This document shows positions 23,944-35,991 of a stretch of DNA of 64,000 bases, one piece after another. Under the pieces are notes generated by a model, which saw only the letters and a list, made by a program, of their open reading frames with translations, did no database searches and was not told the DNA's origin. Both the position numbers and the translations under genes were made by a program. Numbering within the stretch: position 1 is the stretch's first letter; every line of letters starts with the position of its first letter. The DNA is from Macrocystis pyrifera (taxonomy: Eukaryota > Sar > Phaeophyceae > Laminariales > Laminariaceae), in NCBI GenBank assembly GCA_031763025.1, contig JASSKH010000035.1, positions 2,082,320 through 2,146,319 of the forward strand. The letters run 5' to 3'.

Positions 23944-25815
23944 ATGAAGGGAGAGGGAGAGGGGGAGGGGGAGGAGAAGGTGTCATCGACATCCAGGCAG
24001 TTACGGCATCGCAGTGCTGACACGAATAGGGATGGTGATAGTCTGCGGTTGTCTTCCAGCGGTAACCTGGGGGTGTCCGTGGCGGAAGCGGCGGCGGCGG
24101 TAGCGGCGATGGCGTGGGGCCGCGTTCATTCGGCGACACTAGGGGTAGTACCGCCGGAGGAGACGGTCGGTGACCGCATTGGGAGGGTGAGTCGCGGTGA
24201 GGAGAGAGAGTGTGGTATGGAGGGGACCCAGCAGCTTGACGAGGACTGCGTTGAAGATGTGCTAGAGTCGGGCTGCGCGGAGCCGTTCCCCCCGGAAGGG
24301 GGGTCGATGCTGCCGGTGGGGCTGTGGAAGCCCGATCGCGAGCCGAAGGAGACGTGTCTGGGTCTCGGGGAGGGGATAGTCGATGACGGCTTCAAAGGCG
24401 TCAAACTCTCGATGCAGCAGCAGCAGCAGCAGCAGCACCACGAGGACCAGGGGCACCAGAGGACGAAACTGTACGTTTGGACGGACGATGCGTCAGACGT
24501 ATCAGACCTAGGCTCAACCGTGGGCCAGGTCGGGTGTGAACTACGCCTCCGGGCGGAGGGCGACGCATTGGAAGCCCAGGGCGGGTGCGACGCACTCGTC
24601 TCGAAGCTGAACGGCAACGTCGAAGGTGATGTTGACTGTCGAGCGAACATTGACATGGTGGATGTAGAGCTGACGAAGGCGGTGGCGGCTTCGATACCGG
24701 AGGGGCGTGAAAATCTCGCCGAGGCTTGTTGTCCGCGACGTCGGGACAAGGCATCGGTGCGCGTGAACGAGCTCCCCGACCTATGTGCAATATGTCTGGG
24801 CCAGTACGCTGCCGGCGAACAGGTCTATGTTTTACCTTGCCTGCACATCTTTCATGCTCAGGTAAGACCTCGTGCGTTGAACCTCTTGCATTGAGGCAAA
24901 ACCCACGCCCCTCCCTCGTCCTCTGAGAAGACTGCTATATTAGGATGAAATGTACGCAAGGATGTTTGCCAAGCCTAGCGGTAGCGGTATCGCTACGGAA
25001 GAGGCGTGTTTTTCCTGATGTACGGCCGTTCTAAACGTACAACAAGTGAAATCATCTCACCGTAGATATGAGAATACATCAAAGCTTCTGTAAATTTGAA
25101 ACCCCTAGTCTTGGGCCATATTATCGACGCCGCCGGTACTCGATGTCATGTCATTCGTCTTTCTAGTAATATAGTACAAGCCGTGAGCGTTGCTACCTGG
25201 TCAGTCCCTTAAAGTGCCGTCGAATGACCAACTATGTCCACTTATGCCCAAAAAGAACAATACGACAAGCTCATGTATTGCAGTCTTGCCAGCTTCCAGG
25301 CCTACCTCCACGTACCCCCCCCCCCCCCCCCCCCCCCCTCTGCACAACTCCTTGTATCGGCAAGTCCTTGATGCCGGTACAGGTCGTACGTCCACATGCC
25401 AACGCTCTCGAATTCCCTTCTTTTATTATCCGCGTCGACCACAAACACATGCAAGTGTGATTGATAACGACCTCACTATTATCCAAACAAAGAAAACTGA
25501 CTTCAACCCCTTGTTCTCTTGAACGTCACCCGCTATCGCCACCCCCCCCCCCCCCCCCCCCCGTCGCCGCCGCCACCGCAGTGCCTGGATGTTTGGATCA
25601 CCGAGCATCCTTCTTGCCCCTACTGCAAGGGGAACCTTAACGTAGTGGTACCGGAGCGAAGCGCGATGGCCAACTGTACCCGTCGAGTCACCAGCTTCGT
25701 GGCTTGGTCGTTAACTCTATTTCACGACCGCCCGTTGCGCCGGCGTGAACATACCGGGGACCACATAATGCCGTCCCCTCCCACTGCGATGCCGTCCCCA
25801 GCGGCGGTGCCGTGA
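23944..25815 (+). CDS. RING-H2 zinc-finger protein, probable E3 ubiquitin ligase
   Basis: Exon 1 is 23944-24861 (donor CAG|GTAAGA) and exon 2 is 25582-25815 (acceptor CACCGCAG, TGA stop); the junction is phase 0. The product is about 383 residues. Spliced, it contains a C-terminal RING-H2: CAICLGQYAAGEQVYVLPC, then HIFHAQC, then ten residues, then CPYC. The eight ligands C-x2-C...C-x-H-x2-H-x2-C-x10-C-x2-C are all present, and the intron falls inside the motif just before the sixth ligand. RING-H2 proteins usually recruit E2 enzymes to ubiquitinate substrates. The N-terminal 280 residues are acidic, with an Ala run and a Gln run (about residues 159-166), and have no recognised domain. No membrane segment is seen. 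The start is the first ATG of the open frame and could be wrong. Confidence 0.85.
24862..25581 (+). other. Intron of the RING-H2 gene with two long C runs
   Basis: The 720-base intron has C runs at about 25315-25338 and 25542-25562. The second lies just upstream of the acceptor, where it serves as the pyrimidine tract. Confidence 0.7.
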
Positions 25816-28457
25816 AGATCGAGGTAGCCGCGGCGATGGCAGCAGCCTATCTGTCAGCTGTGGGCGGAGCGTGCTGTTGGCGTTCGGTAGGGGGGTGAAC
25901 GATTTCTTTTAGATGTGGGTCATTCGGCGAGGACCGTCCACCCTTGAAAAATCTTTGTTGTTGAACGATAGCTGCCACGCCCGAGACTGACGAGATACTA
26001 TCAACATAACCACGGTAGTCACGAAGTGGCAAAAATATGTGCTTCGGTATGCTACTACTTTGATAGTAACATGATTGGATGTTGTGCTGTCAAAGCGTGG
26101 GACAGCCGGTAATGGATGCAACGATACTCTGTGCGATCAATTACCGATAGGTTGTACTTTTTAGGTTTCGCGTGGGGTGGAGGCGACGGGGCGAGGACGT
26201 CGCGCTGAGGCGATGTTTAGCTTGAGCCCGGGGTGCCCCGTCAAAGACGTAAGCGTTGCCGTCAGTCACGAGCGTGTGCCGGCGCAGACACCGAACAAGA
26301 GCAAACAAGACAAACTACTGTAAAATGTCGTTTCTCACCCAGCACGCTACCGTTTTTCTATCTTCTTGTGGCATACCTGGCACCAGGTGAGCAAGCATAT
26401 CGAAGGGCTGTACGACGTATACCTCTTGGCCAAGTTTCGCCAAAAGGAACGTTGTCTTTGTGGATATTTTGGCTGATCCGACCCAGTACAGCCCTAACTC
26501 CAACCCCGACCACGACCCGGCACAAGTGTGTGGCGGTTACCGGGGCCGAAATCGGCGTCTATGGTGCCGAATTTGGGCTAAACGTGTTAATTATGGTTGT
26601 TTTTTTTGTCGCCGAGGAGACCGGAGCTATTGAAAGCTTCTCGGAATCCAGCTCGTAATACTTGTTTTGTGCAATATCAACCAATCTTCTCGAACCTGGG
26701 CCAAGTTGTAGATATCACTATTTATACCGTCATATCGCACCAACATCGCGGATCGACCCAAGTCAGCAGACGGGAAAAGGTGCGAGCAACATTCCTGTTG
26801 GTCAACTGTTTTCGAAAGGAGATATTCGATTGGTCCACAAAAAATGGATGTCGTTTGCCGTCGCCCACGGTCCTGACGTCATTTTTTACTTAGAGGTAGG
26901 TTTTCACCATGGGCTACGTACGTCAATATACTTGGGAACAGTATGTTTCTAGATGTTGAAGAAAAATCCCAGAAATTCTGATTGGATAGTGTGATGGATT
27001 TTGTTAGAACTCAAACAAACAGGACTTTTACCCCTGAAATCGTGGCCTGCACCGATCATTTTTACCCCGCAACGGTGGTTCGCCGCACACCCCCTCATCG
27101 GGAATTTGTTATACGGTACGCCCGATCATGATGAAATACAATTGGAGGAATCCGCATACGTAAATGCCGACCTTCATACGACGATGCTGTGACGTTTTAG
27201 TCACGCGCAAACGCTAGACTGGACGCAAGCACCAAACGCAACAGCAACACAGCAAGAACAATAACAACAGCAAGAAGAAGAGGAACAACAACGACATCGA
27301 CATCAACAACACCAAGATAGTGCCTGTGGAGCTCCTGCAGGAGGAGTGCTGTGCACAATACGGAAGACCAGACAGAGGTATTCATGAAAAACAAAACGTT
27401 GGCACCAGAAACAAGACAAAAACAAAACTGTCCCGGCTAGCCCCGCGTTCTGACTAAAGGTCGAACGCTTGACCGATCCGTTTCGTCCCGCGTATGCTGC
27501 AGTAGCACAGCACAGCACAGAACAGTACGGACGCGCCCACAAAATAACGGCCCAAACTGGTCAGTTCCTCAACAGTCAAGAGTGCCTCCACCACCGGCCC
27601 AACAACCCAGTCGCCTTCAAGAAACGAAACCACAGGCGACCAACCACCCACGAAGTTTGTACTCCAACAGCGCAAGAGCTCAAACAGGCAACCCACCACA
27701 CACGAGCCGCTCGAAAGACCAACGAGAATCAAAATAGCAACCACCCACGCAAGAACTCATGCTCAAAAGACCCGCGGACTCAAAATGCAAAGATGAACTG
27801 ACGTGCACGTCTGGCAGCAAAGTATGCTGCGACATGAAAAGTCACCAGACAACGGTAATATATATTGTTTGGCACGCTAGCCCAATAGGAGGTCGGCAAG
27901 AGGCACGCTAGCCCTCGAGGAGGAAATGGAATTGCTATTTTCACTGCCACAGTGGGGCAAAAACAGGGAAACAACACGAAGTGGAGAGAGGGAGAACTCT
28001 TGCTCATCTTCGACGACCCCGGGTAACCGAACCCAGGTTTTGCAAACAAACGATGCTCTCCTCTTCTCCTTGACTCGACACACACAATTGCAAACGCCCA
28101 AAAGATAGCGCCTGAAGAGCTACCTTAGGCCTGAAACGCCTGGTCTGGCCTGAAGAATCAGGCCCTCTAACCGAAAGAAAAGCTTCGGAGAAAAAAATCG
28201 GGAAAAACTCATAGCGCACAAAGGTAACTAACTATTAGTACCAGGTATACTATTAATATAAGTATATAGACGATGCCGCCAACAACGTTTCTCGCGTCGC
28301 GGAGCCTCTTCCCAAAACACAAGCACACATTCAATCTAGACCAAGAAGCTTCGGGCACCCGCTCCCGACAAGGCAGAACATATCGTCCCAAACCCTTTCT
28401 TTCTCTCTCCGACTCCACGGTATTACACGAGACTCACATTTTTCCTTGTCAAAAACA
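25816..28457. other. Intergenic stretch between convergent genes
   Basis: Reading frames here (for example about 26660-26952 and 27001-27192, plus) look partly protein-like but show no motif that I recognise. The CA-rich segment about 27230-27800 is low-complexity. The stretch lies between the 3' ends of the RING-H2 and NHL genes. Confidence 0.4.
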
Positions 28458-31071
28458 TCAAACAAAAGCGAGAACAACTCCCGATACCTTCACCACCATC
28501 AACACTTGGAAAGCAACCAAAAATGCAAACCCGGGGATGAAGCGGCCTCCTCCCCCCGCTCCATTGGTGGAAGAAGCCTCCTCCCCGGCCCCGGCCGGGC
28601 TGGCCGTTCCTTCCGCAGGGCTGGCCGTTTCAGCGGGACTGGTCGTCGACCCGGCGGGAGTGGAAACAGGACTGAGCGACGGAGTTTCGGAGCTGATCCC
28701 CCTTGAAGACGAACTGCTGGTTGGCGCGGGAGTCACGGAACCTGTCGATGGTGCGAGGGAGCCAGACGGGGCTGTCGTTGATGGTTCGACAGAGCCAGAA
28801 GGGGCAGTCGTTAGTGGTACGAGAGAGCCCGACGGGGCCGTCGTTAGCGGTGCGAGAGAGCCCGACGGGGCGGCAGAAGGCTGAGGCGTTTCTGTAGAAT
28901 TGTCTTCCGTCGCTACGAGGGTAGAAACGGAAAGTAAGGAAGCCGCGCCGAGTGGATGAAGCGGGAGGGAGGAAGGGAGGGAGGTGTGGTTCAGAGTATA
29001 CCTTCAGCCGGCTTGGGGTGATGGAGTGATCCCTGACCGTACCGCGTGGAATCTCTTCTCCGAATTTTTCAGGAGTTGAGCATGCATCGAGTGATTCTAT
29101 TTTCCGTCATGGGTTTTTTCGCACAGGAAATCGTTACTCGCAAGTGCGTACGCAGTGATCCCACCTAACGCAAAGGAGGTGGTGAAAAAGCGCTCCTGTA
29201 ATCGACATATCACAACACAAACACGAATATTTTTTTGTGACTTGACCATAGTATAGTGACCTGAAAAGAGAAGTCTACGTAGTGCGGGATTATCAACAAC
29301 CTACTGCTGGGAAGAGCGGGCAACAGTACAAGTACCATCACTACGGCTGACGTTTGGTTGGAACTCGAATCTACCTGGTAGATATTATTTGGATGGTGGA
29401 ATTAGCCAACCAGCTGACTTAGTCTTTATCCATCAAATACACATGTCAAGCCACAAACGCATTAGCCAGATGCAAATTTACTGCAGAATTACATAAATTA
29501 CCGCACGCAACTATAGTAGCTGTTATTGCTGTAGCAATTACCAAAAAAAAATCCCAAAATAATGTAAGCCAGTTAAACTCAGGCGCTAATGATCCAGCTC
29601 TTGGTTTGTACATCAATGTACATGGCACTTCAGACACATCGTCCATCATGCTATCATGCCATCATCGTCCATCATGCTATCATGCCATCATCGTCCATCA
29701 TGCTATCATGCCATCATACCCCAGCAGTCCGGGCTGCTTGGGATGGCCGGTGCAATATTCGATATCCACGTTGGACATTTTTACCCTCTGTACGAAGATC
29801 AAGTCCCAAAGGTGGTACGTAGGGTAGTTAACCCCTCCAAAACTGTACCCCCGTTTCCCAGCGACCAACCGGTAGCGTGGGGTATTTTGTTCGCAGTGTT
29901 TTAAAGGAGTTAGTCAACCAACCCTTAACCCTGAACTACTCACAATTTCAGTGATTTATCACGAAAACGGGACTGCTGTCCCAAAAGGGTTAAGAACTGC
30001 ACCGATTTTTTTGCTGGACCCAAACTACTTGGTAATAGATTATACTCTTTTTTGCGATTGCCCAAGGGGGGACAGTTAATTAGCACAGCAGCAGCACGAC
30101 TCACCTTCCCAGCACGAAGACAGCAGGCCGACCTCGTCTCCCGTGGCCCCGTCGTACTTGAACACGTCCGCCTCGCCTCCGTCCTCCACCTGAGCGCTAA
30201 CATACACGTCTCCACCACCATCGACCGCCACATGCAGGGGTGACAGCGCGTTGCCCACCCCGTTGGTGTCATCGTCTTCGCCAGCGACGATCGCCGAGAC
30301 GCTTTCCCCCGGAAACCACCACCTCAGCTCCGCTCCAGACTGCGAGTACTCCGTTACCTCCTGAGAACCCGCCCAGCACACGTAGATAAGGTAGTCGTCT
30401 TGGTTTACGGTTACTCCCCACGGACCCGAGCGGGTTCGCGAGCCCGAGCCACCGTTAATGAAAGCGTCGACCAAAGTCAAGTTTCCGTCCAATGATGTGG
30501 CGAACCGCCGAACCTCGTCGTCCCCGTTGATTGCGGCGTACAGCATGCCGTCGGGCCCGAAGGCAATCCCCAGCGCGCGGGTGTCTCCGAGAACCTGCAT
30601 TAGGTGCTCCCCCGTTGAGCCGTCGTACACCTCCACCCCGTCCGAGAGGTAGTTGGAGACGTACACGTTGCCGTCGGCGGCGACGGCAACGTCGTAGCCC
30701 CCCGCCGTCAGGTCTACGTCCCTGGAGGACGAGTCGGACGGGAATGTCTCCAGCAGGGTCCCGGTGAGATCAAACTTCTCGACTGTCCCCCCCGAATTCG
30801 ACGCCGCCGAGACGAAAATACTATCGTCGGCCACGTGCATTCCGCCTTCGGACTTGGTTTGATCGGTCAGAGTGCCCACGAAGGCGCCGTCGAGGGAGCT
30901 GTACTCCTGCAAGCCGTGGGCCGTGTCGAGGACGTACAGTGCCCCATCCTCGTGCACGCCGAGACCTTTGGGGCTGACCGGCGGGAAGCAGCTCGGAGTA
31001 TCGCTGTCGCGCTGCGAGCTAGCCACCGAGATGAGCGCCGACAGGCAGAAAGTCCATGCCACCAGCTTCAT
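28458..31071 (-). CDS. Secreted NHL/beta-propeller protein with mucin-like stalk and C-terminal anchor signal
   Basis: Exon 1 is 31071-30105 (donor GGAAG|GTGAGT) and exon 2 is 28912-28458 (acceptor CTCGTAG, TGA stop). The split codon G|CG gives Ala in the frame of ATEDNSTETPQ. The product is about 473 residues. Residues 1-19 (MKLVAWTFCLSALISVASS) form a signal peptide. Residues about 30-320 repeat short G-x-DG-x-LYV/VYVS units typical of NHL or related propellers (DGALYVLD, DGNVYVSN, DGMLYAAI, GGDVYVSAQ). A Ser/Thr/Pro/Ala stalk follows, with four near copies of APSGSL-type repeats. The end GFAFLVAFQVLMVVKVSGVV runs almost to the C-terminus, as in a GPI-anchor signal or single membrane segment. 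Likely a cell-surface or wall protein; ligand unknown. Confidence 0.82.
28913..30104 (-). other. Intron of the NHL gene with a minisatellite
   Basis: The 1.2 kb intron contains about three copies of a 26-base unit (cgtccatcatgctatcatgc...) at 29640-29716. A weak family D-like remnant lies at about 29925-29995. Confidence 0.7.
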
Positions 31072-32727
31072 GGTGACTGGCAGTCGGGCGATTGCTGCGG
31101 GGGGCGAGGGGCGCGAAAGGCGGGGGAAGAAGGGTGTAACGTAGGAAGGATCGGACTTCGCGAAAACCGGGTCAGGAGCAAGGGGGCGGCCTGAATATTT
31201 TTTTTAAGGTTCACACAATGACGATAACGACAAACAAACGAGGACAGCGCGCGACGGCGCGTGGGATGTTGTTGACGTCGTGACTTTTAGTTGAAAGGGA
31301 TATCCTACTACAGTACCGTTTCATACTACAGGCACGTGACTACGCGGTCAAGTGGGTAGTAAGGCATGTTCCCGACAAAAAGTTATTCGCGAGTTCGAAT
31401 ATTGGTGGCAACGCTTTATCGCCCTTGGAGTGTAGGTCCTTGTCAACCAAACAATCGTTACGTATGATTTTCTCTTAGATGCTAGCGCTTGGGGAGGGGT
31501 TCGCCCCGGAGATCGCTGACGAGACTGGATCGTTCGAGCTCCATATTGCCAGTATACACTTTGTTCGTTCGGAATAACTACAGGTACAGTAGGTCTGCGC
31601 GTGAGGTGCTTTTATAGACGTTACTGGCTACACCGATGACCGGTGTTCGTTCCACGCAGATACGTAAGTAATTTGTTTCGACCAACCATAACCAAGCAAA
31701 AAATTGACAGCAGCCGTCATCAATATCTTAATGTGGAAACCGAAACCCATACGCCTGAAGCATTTCACGAGACCAAAAGTTCGAAAATAGCAAAACGTTC
31801 GTAAAAATTAATAAGAAACTGGTAGCTCTGAGCCCATCCGAGACCAGCGACAAGCGACGCATCTACTCCCCCAGACTCGCCCGCGGCCTCCTCCTTCCGC
31901 CTCAGTCCCTTGTAGGCTGCCATCGCCGCTTGGGCTACACGCGTAGGCTTCAGTACCTATGGTTCGCTCGCTCCGTCACCAGCCTCTCAGCCGATCGGTG
32001 GCATCGAGCTTCCTCAGCGCATTGAGCAACGGCAACATCTCACACCCGAGCAGCGCCGCTATGTCATAGCTCCAACGCTTTGTAGTCATGTCGCTCCGCG
32101 TTATTCTGGGCCTGCTTGTCCCTCCGGGCTTGGCCCATCGTCTCCCCCGTCCGAGCAAAGAGAGTATAGATTTTTTTTTTCGAAGCAACCTGCTTTTCTT
32201 TTCTCGTACGTAGTTTTTTTTTTCCCCCGTCCAGAGTTGGCCATGGTATCTGACCGGGGTAGGTTCGGGCTCGTCACCAACTTAACGGATAGGGATGCGG
32301 TTTTCATCGAGGTCTCTGCAAAATGCAGAGCTACACATTCGTTGCCACGCATCTTCTCTACTGATAGGGATCGACAAACAACACGGCGCCGTTGCAAAAA
32401 GGCAAAACTCAGAATACCGTGTTTCGGTCGTTTCAGTCCTCTTGAAAGCGGGCCAAAAGCACGATGGCGTGTATATTGTTAAAAAAAACGAATACGCTTT
32501 TACACATATTGGGCGAAGTGTCAGCGCTCAACTCGTAACGTATCGCGCCCAATGTATAGCGCCATGCAGTATGTCTGGGCACTCGACTTTCAGGCCGTAG
32601 TGGGCGCGCAAGAGAGTCGCTTTTTCCTGGCGATATTTCAGTCTATTTAATGTTACGTTGGGCAAATACTTCACACCAAACAACTGGCAACTACTACTAT
32701 TAGTTGTGCACGGCTGCAACTACCAAA
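31072..32727. other. Upstream region of the NHL gene, with a possible decayed minus-strand gene fragment
   Basis: On the minus strand from about 32130 to 31780 two frames read protein-like: TTKRWSYDIAALLGCEMLPL, then VAQAAMAAYKGLRRKEEAAG. They are separated by a stop and a frame change. I do not recognise the family. It may be a pseudogene piece or two short exons. A tRNA-like B-box (gcgagttcgaatat) lies at about 31390. Confidence 0.3.
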
Positions 32728-33118
32728 CAGTTGTCCAGGACAACTCGTTGCGTAGCTATTTTAGAAAGCAGTTGTCCCAGGACAACTAGTTGCGCATCAT
32801 TTTTCGAAATAAATTATCCAGGACAACTAGTTGCGCAACTTTTCTGAAAAGTAGTTATCCAGGACAACTGGTTGCGCAACTTTTCTCAAAAGTAGTTTTT
32901 CATCCAGCACAACTATTTGCGCAACTTTTCCGAAAAATAGTTATCCAGGACAACTATTTGCGCAACTTTATCGAAAAATAGTTGTCCAGGACAACTAGTT
33001 GCGCAACTTTTCCGAAGAGTAGTCATCCAGGACAACTAGTTGCGTAGCTTCTTCGACGAGTAGGTGTCCAGGACAACTAGTTGCGTGCATTTTCAATTCA
33101 GTAGTTGTCCACACAACT
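32728..33118 (+). repeat. Tandem array of about nine 41-46-base units with a palindromic core
   Basis: The unit is agttgtccaggacaact followed by agttgcgcaacttttccgaaaagt, with small changes between copies. The core is a perfect 17-base palindrome around one central base. Further copies lie at 33555-33723 and 34137-34222. Confidence 0.85.
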
Positions 33119-33554
33119 GTCGATTACTGAGAACGAGGTTGACCAAAGTGCGTTTTTTTTATTTTGTTTTGGTGCGGCGATCCGCAGTCAGTTACACATA
33201 ACCGCGCTCGTACACGTTCTGGTTTGTTCAGATCATTTTTGTGTACTGTTTTTCGTATCTTCTCCCCCCTCTGATCACGAGGGTGTCTTCTTTCGTGCAG
33301 TTGTCTACATGCGTAGTACTACAGGGGGCTCGGTTGACTATTGCCGTTGCCGCGACGTCGTGATCATTTCGGTTCGGTTCTCGGTTGGTTTGTTTCTTCC
33401 CCCTCTCCCCCCGATGAAGGTAGTCTCCCATGCACGCATTTGCATTGATTTGAGAATATATTTTTTGCCGGTGCGAATTTCCATTTTATGATGACACAAG
33501 GCTAGACTTCCTCCGACTCCTCCAGACCACTACTAACGAATGACACAGCATCTT

Positions 33555-33723
33555 CACCCAGGACGACTACTTGCGCAGCATTTTTGAAAACACTGTAGTT
33601 GTCTAGTTGTCCAGGGCAACTGTTGCGCAGCATGTTTATGAAGTAGTTGTCCAGGACAACTAGTTGCGCAGCACTGTTCAAAAGTAGTTGTCCAGAACAA
33701 CTACAGTAGTTGTCCAGGACAAC
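33555..33723 (+). repeat. Second block of the agttgtccaggacaact array
   Basis: Four or five units occur here. It stops exactly where a MITE A begins. Confidence 0.75.
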
Positions 33724-34136
33724 TATTACGGAGGACCATAGATTTCGTGGGTTCAAATCTCACCGAGTGCATGCTCGTAGGGACTTTTTCTTGCATAAAA
33801 AATTGATAAGCGGAAAGCGCGAGAGCGTGAGTTAGCTACATTCGATGAAAATCGACGAGCAGTGGGAATGCTGAACCCTATGCGCGACAAAAAATAAAGG
33901 CAAGTACCGGGGGGGAGAAGGGACGACACCTGTGACCACGGCTTGTCCAGAAGATCGTCGAGGGTAAAACCTCCTACGAGCGGGCTGGAAAGTAAAAGTG
34001 ATGATGAAAAAAAAAAAAAAAAAAAAACAAAAACAAAAGTAAATACCTGGTAGCACCTACGGTATACACAAAAACCTATATATTTCCCTGTTTTTACTAA
34101 CAAAATTTGGCCCCATTTACTATGTTCTCCCGTAAT
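33724..34136. mobile_element. MITE A interrupted by a SINE
   Basis: The left end attacggaggaccatag (33724-33740) and the remainder (about 34038-34136, ending gttctcccgtaat) make one MITE A when the inserted SINE is removed. The right part has the variant taaatacctggtagc, also seen in the copy at 63479. Confidence 0.7.
33743..34037 (+). mobile_element. tRNA-derived SINE, 5'-truncated, inserted in MITE A
   Basis: It starts in the T-arm of the tRNA head (atttcgtgggttcaaatctc), continues through the body ggaaagcgcgagagcgtgag ... ggctggaaagtaaaagtgat, and ends in an A-rich tail at about 34010-34037. Confidence 0.75.
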
Positions 34137-34222
34137 AGTTGCGTAACTTTGTTCAAAAGTAGTTGTCCAGGACAACTAGTTGCGCAACTTTTTCAAAGAG
34201 TAGTTGTCTGCCAGACAACTGA
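34137..34222 (+). repeat. Third block of the agttgtccaggacaact array
   Basis: About two units resume directly after the MITE. The mobile elements therefore landed inside or at the edge of the array. Confidence 0.7.
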
Positions 34223-34628
34223 TGATTAAAGTATTAATGGTTGTACAGGGTGTGAAATTATTTTACCAAAATCACTCTGCCACCGTTTTCTGGTTGTTAG
34301 GCGTACCTCACCCCTCATGTGCGAGGCTAACTACAAGTACCTGTTGATCGGGCTATTTCAGCCAAGTGACTGAAATAATGAAGTCAACGTTTCTAAAGAA
34401 CAAGTAGTACAAGCAGTACAAGTAGAAATGCAGTCAGCGCTCAGTGACTGTCGGCGGCGAGAGCCAGAGCAATAGGCAGTACAGTAGGATAAACTGAACA
34501 TTCCAGGAACCTTTAACTCGCTCTTACTGCTGCTGTAGTATCAGGAGGTAAATCGTGTTCCGCAGTTCGGAATATCAGGTATTAAAACAACCAACAGCGG
34601 CGTTTCTAGCCTATTTCTGAGTAGGTTT

Positions 34629-34936
34629 AGCAATCTGGGAGAAGGGATCTTTACGAGTGTTTTTGACTTGAAAAATGCGTAGCGCGGTCTGCACTTCGGA
34701 ATCGTCGTCTGCAATTGAGAAATTTCCTGGTTCGATGCAAACGCGGCGCAGCCGCGTTTATGGCCAGTTTTGGCCCGTTTTGGCTGCGGTTTGGGGTCAG
34801 GGTCAGGGTTAGGGTTATAGGGTTAGGGTTAGAGTCAGGGGTTGGGTTGGGTCTTCACCCGTGCCTTGATCCCAACAGGAACCAAAAAACCTGAACAGCC
34901 TACCAACCTAAAGATCCCTTCTCCCAGATTGCTAGG
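34629..34936. repeat. Inverted repeat enclosing TTAGGG-like repeats
   Basis: Arms agcaatctgggagaaggga (34629) and its complement ending at 34936 enclose gggttagggttatagggtta-type sequence at about 34793-34850. More ttagggttagggttcggg follows at 34973-35010. An origin as interstitial telomere-like sequence or a hairpin element is possible. Confidence 0.5.
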
Positions 34937-35446
34937 TGACCTCCTATTTCTAGCCTGTTTCTAGTCGGTTTTGGGTTAGGGTTAGGGTTCGGGCTAGGGT
35001 TCGGGTTAAGGTTGGGTTGGGTCTGTGCCCTTATTTTGACCCCACTACTTGTAGGGAGTGTTTAATATATACCAGGTACCAGCGAGCTCGCAAGAATGAA
35101 TTCCTCGAGATCCCTGGAATATCCTACTGGTCACCGCGTTCAAAGTCCACGCTCGCGATAGGTCTACTAATAGCCACTTACTGGTACCTGGTACCTGATA
35201 ATACCAGCTAACAGGCACCAACTAACAAGTATGATGCGGCGGGTTGATGAACGATGCCGAATACAGGACGTGACACCTTTTTCAGGGCTGCTCGCGGGTC
35301 AGGTCAAGCACAAGCCTCAGGGATCAGGTCGGACCACTGACCCGATCCGCCAGATTTTGGAAGCCTCCAGACCCGACCCGACCCGTGAGATTTGAAAACC
35401 TCCTGATCCCACCCAACCCGACCTGCGAGATCTGAAAACCTCTTTT

Positions 35447-35697
35447 GACTATTAGTGGGTGAGCTCGCGCAAGTCCCACACTACCCGGGAGAGATGACTC
35501 TCCCGGGTGGCTATCTCCACCGCACCTGCTCCTCTCGGGGGTCAGGTCGGGTCAACGTGCCCAAACTCCAGGGGTAACAAACAACAGCCTCTGATGTTAC
35601 AACAGGGGCTATGGGCTAAATTGACACACGACACGAAATTGGAACGTGGAAGTGTGGTATTTTACCAATCCGCCGGAGGATAAAAAAAAAAAAAAAC
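35447..35697 (+). mobile_element. Poly-A-ended insertion of unknown type
   Basis: It starts near ctattagtgggtgagctcgc and ends in 14 A. It interrupts the CCCGA arm of the family F element and is absent from the copy at 20574. It may be another retroposon; no tRNA head is clear. Confidence 0.4.
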
Positions 35698-35955
35698 TTG
35701 ATCCGATCCGACCCGACCCGTGAGATTTTAGACGACTCCTCACCTGACCCGACCCTACTCGACCCGCCAGGTTCCGATTGACCCGTGAGATACCGGTTAT
35801 GTCGCGGATCGGGTCACCTCAATCCCGCGAGACCATTTATCTCGACCCGCGGATTCGACCCGCGGATACGGCCCGTGGGTCGACTGACACTTCAAAAACA
35901 AGACTATCTTCATTTTTGTACTCCACATCAGTGATGCGTGGCCTGGCTGTGGTGA

Positions 35956-35991
<36 letters not shown>

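Noticed and set aside
26233-27192. Several frames with partly protein-like sequence
   Set aside because: They are scattered over different frames with stops, and I could not match any family.
28273-28884. 203-codon plus-strand frame
   Set aside because: It is antisense to exon 2 of the NHL gene, which has a supported splice junction, a sensible stalk and an anchor sequence.
31320-31420. Possible tRNA gene (B-box gcgagttcgaat)
   Set aside because: No paired acceptor or anticodon stem can be drawn.
32728-33118. CRISPR-like array
   Set aside because: The units are contiguous tandem repeats without unique spacers, in a eukaryotic context.
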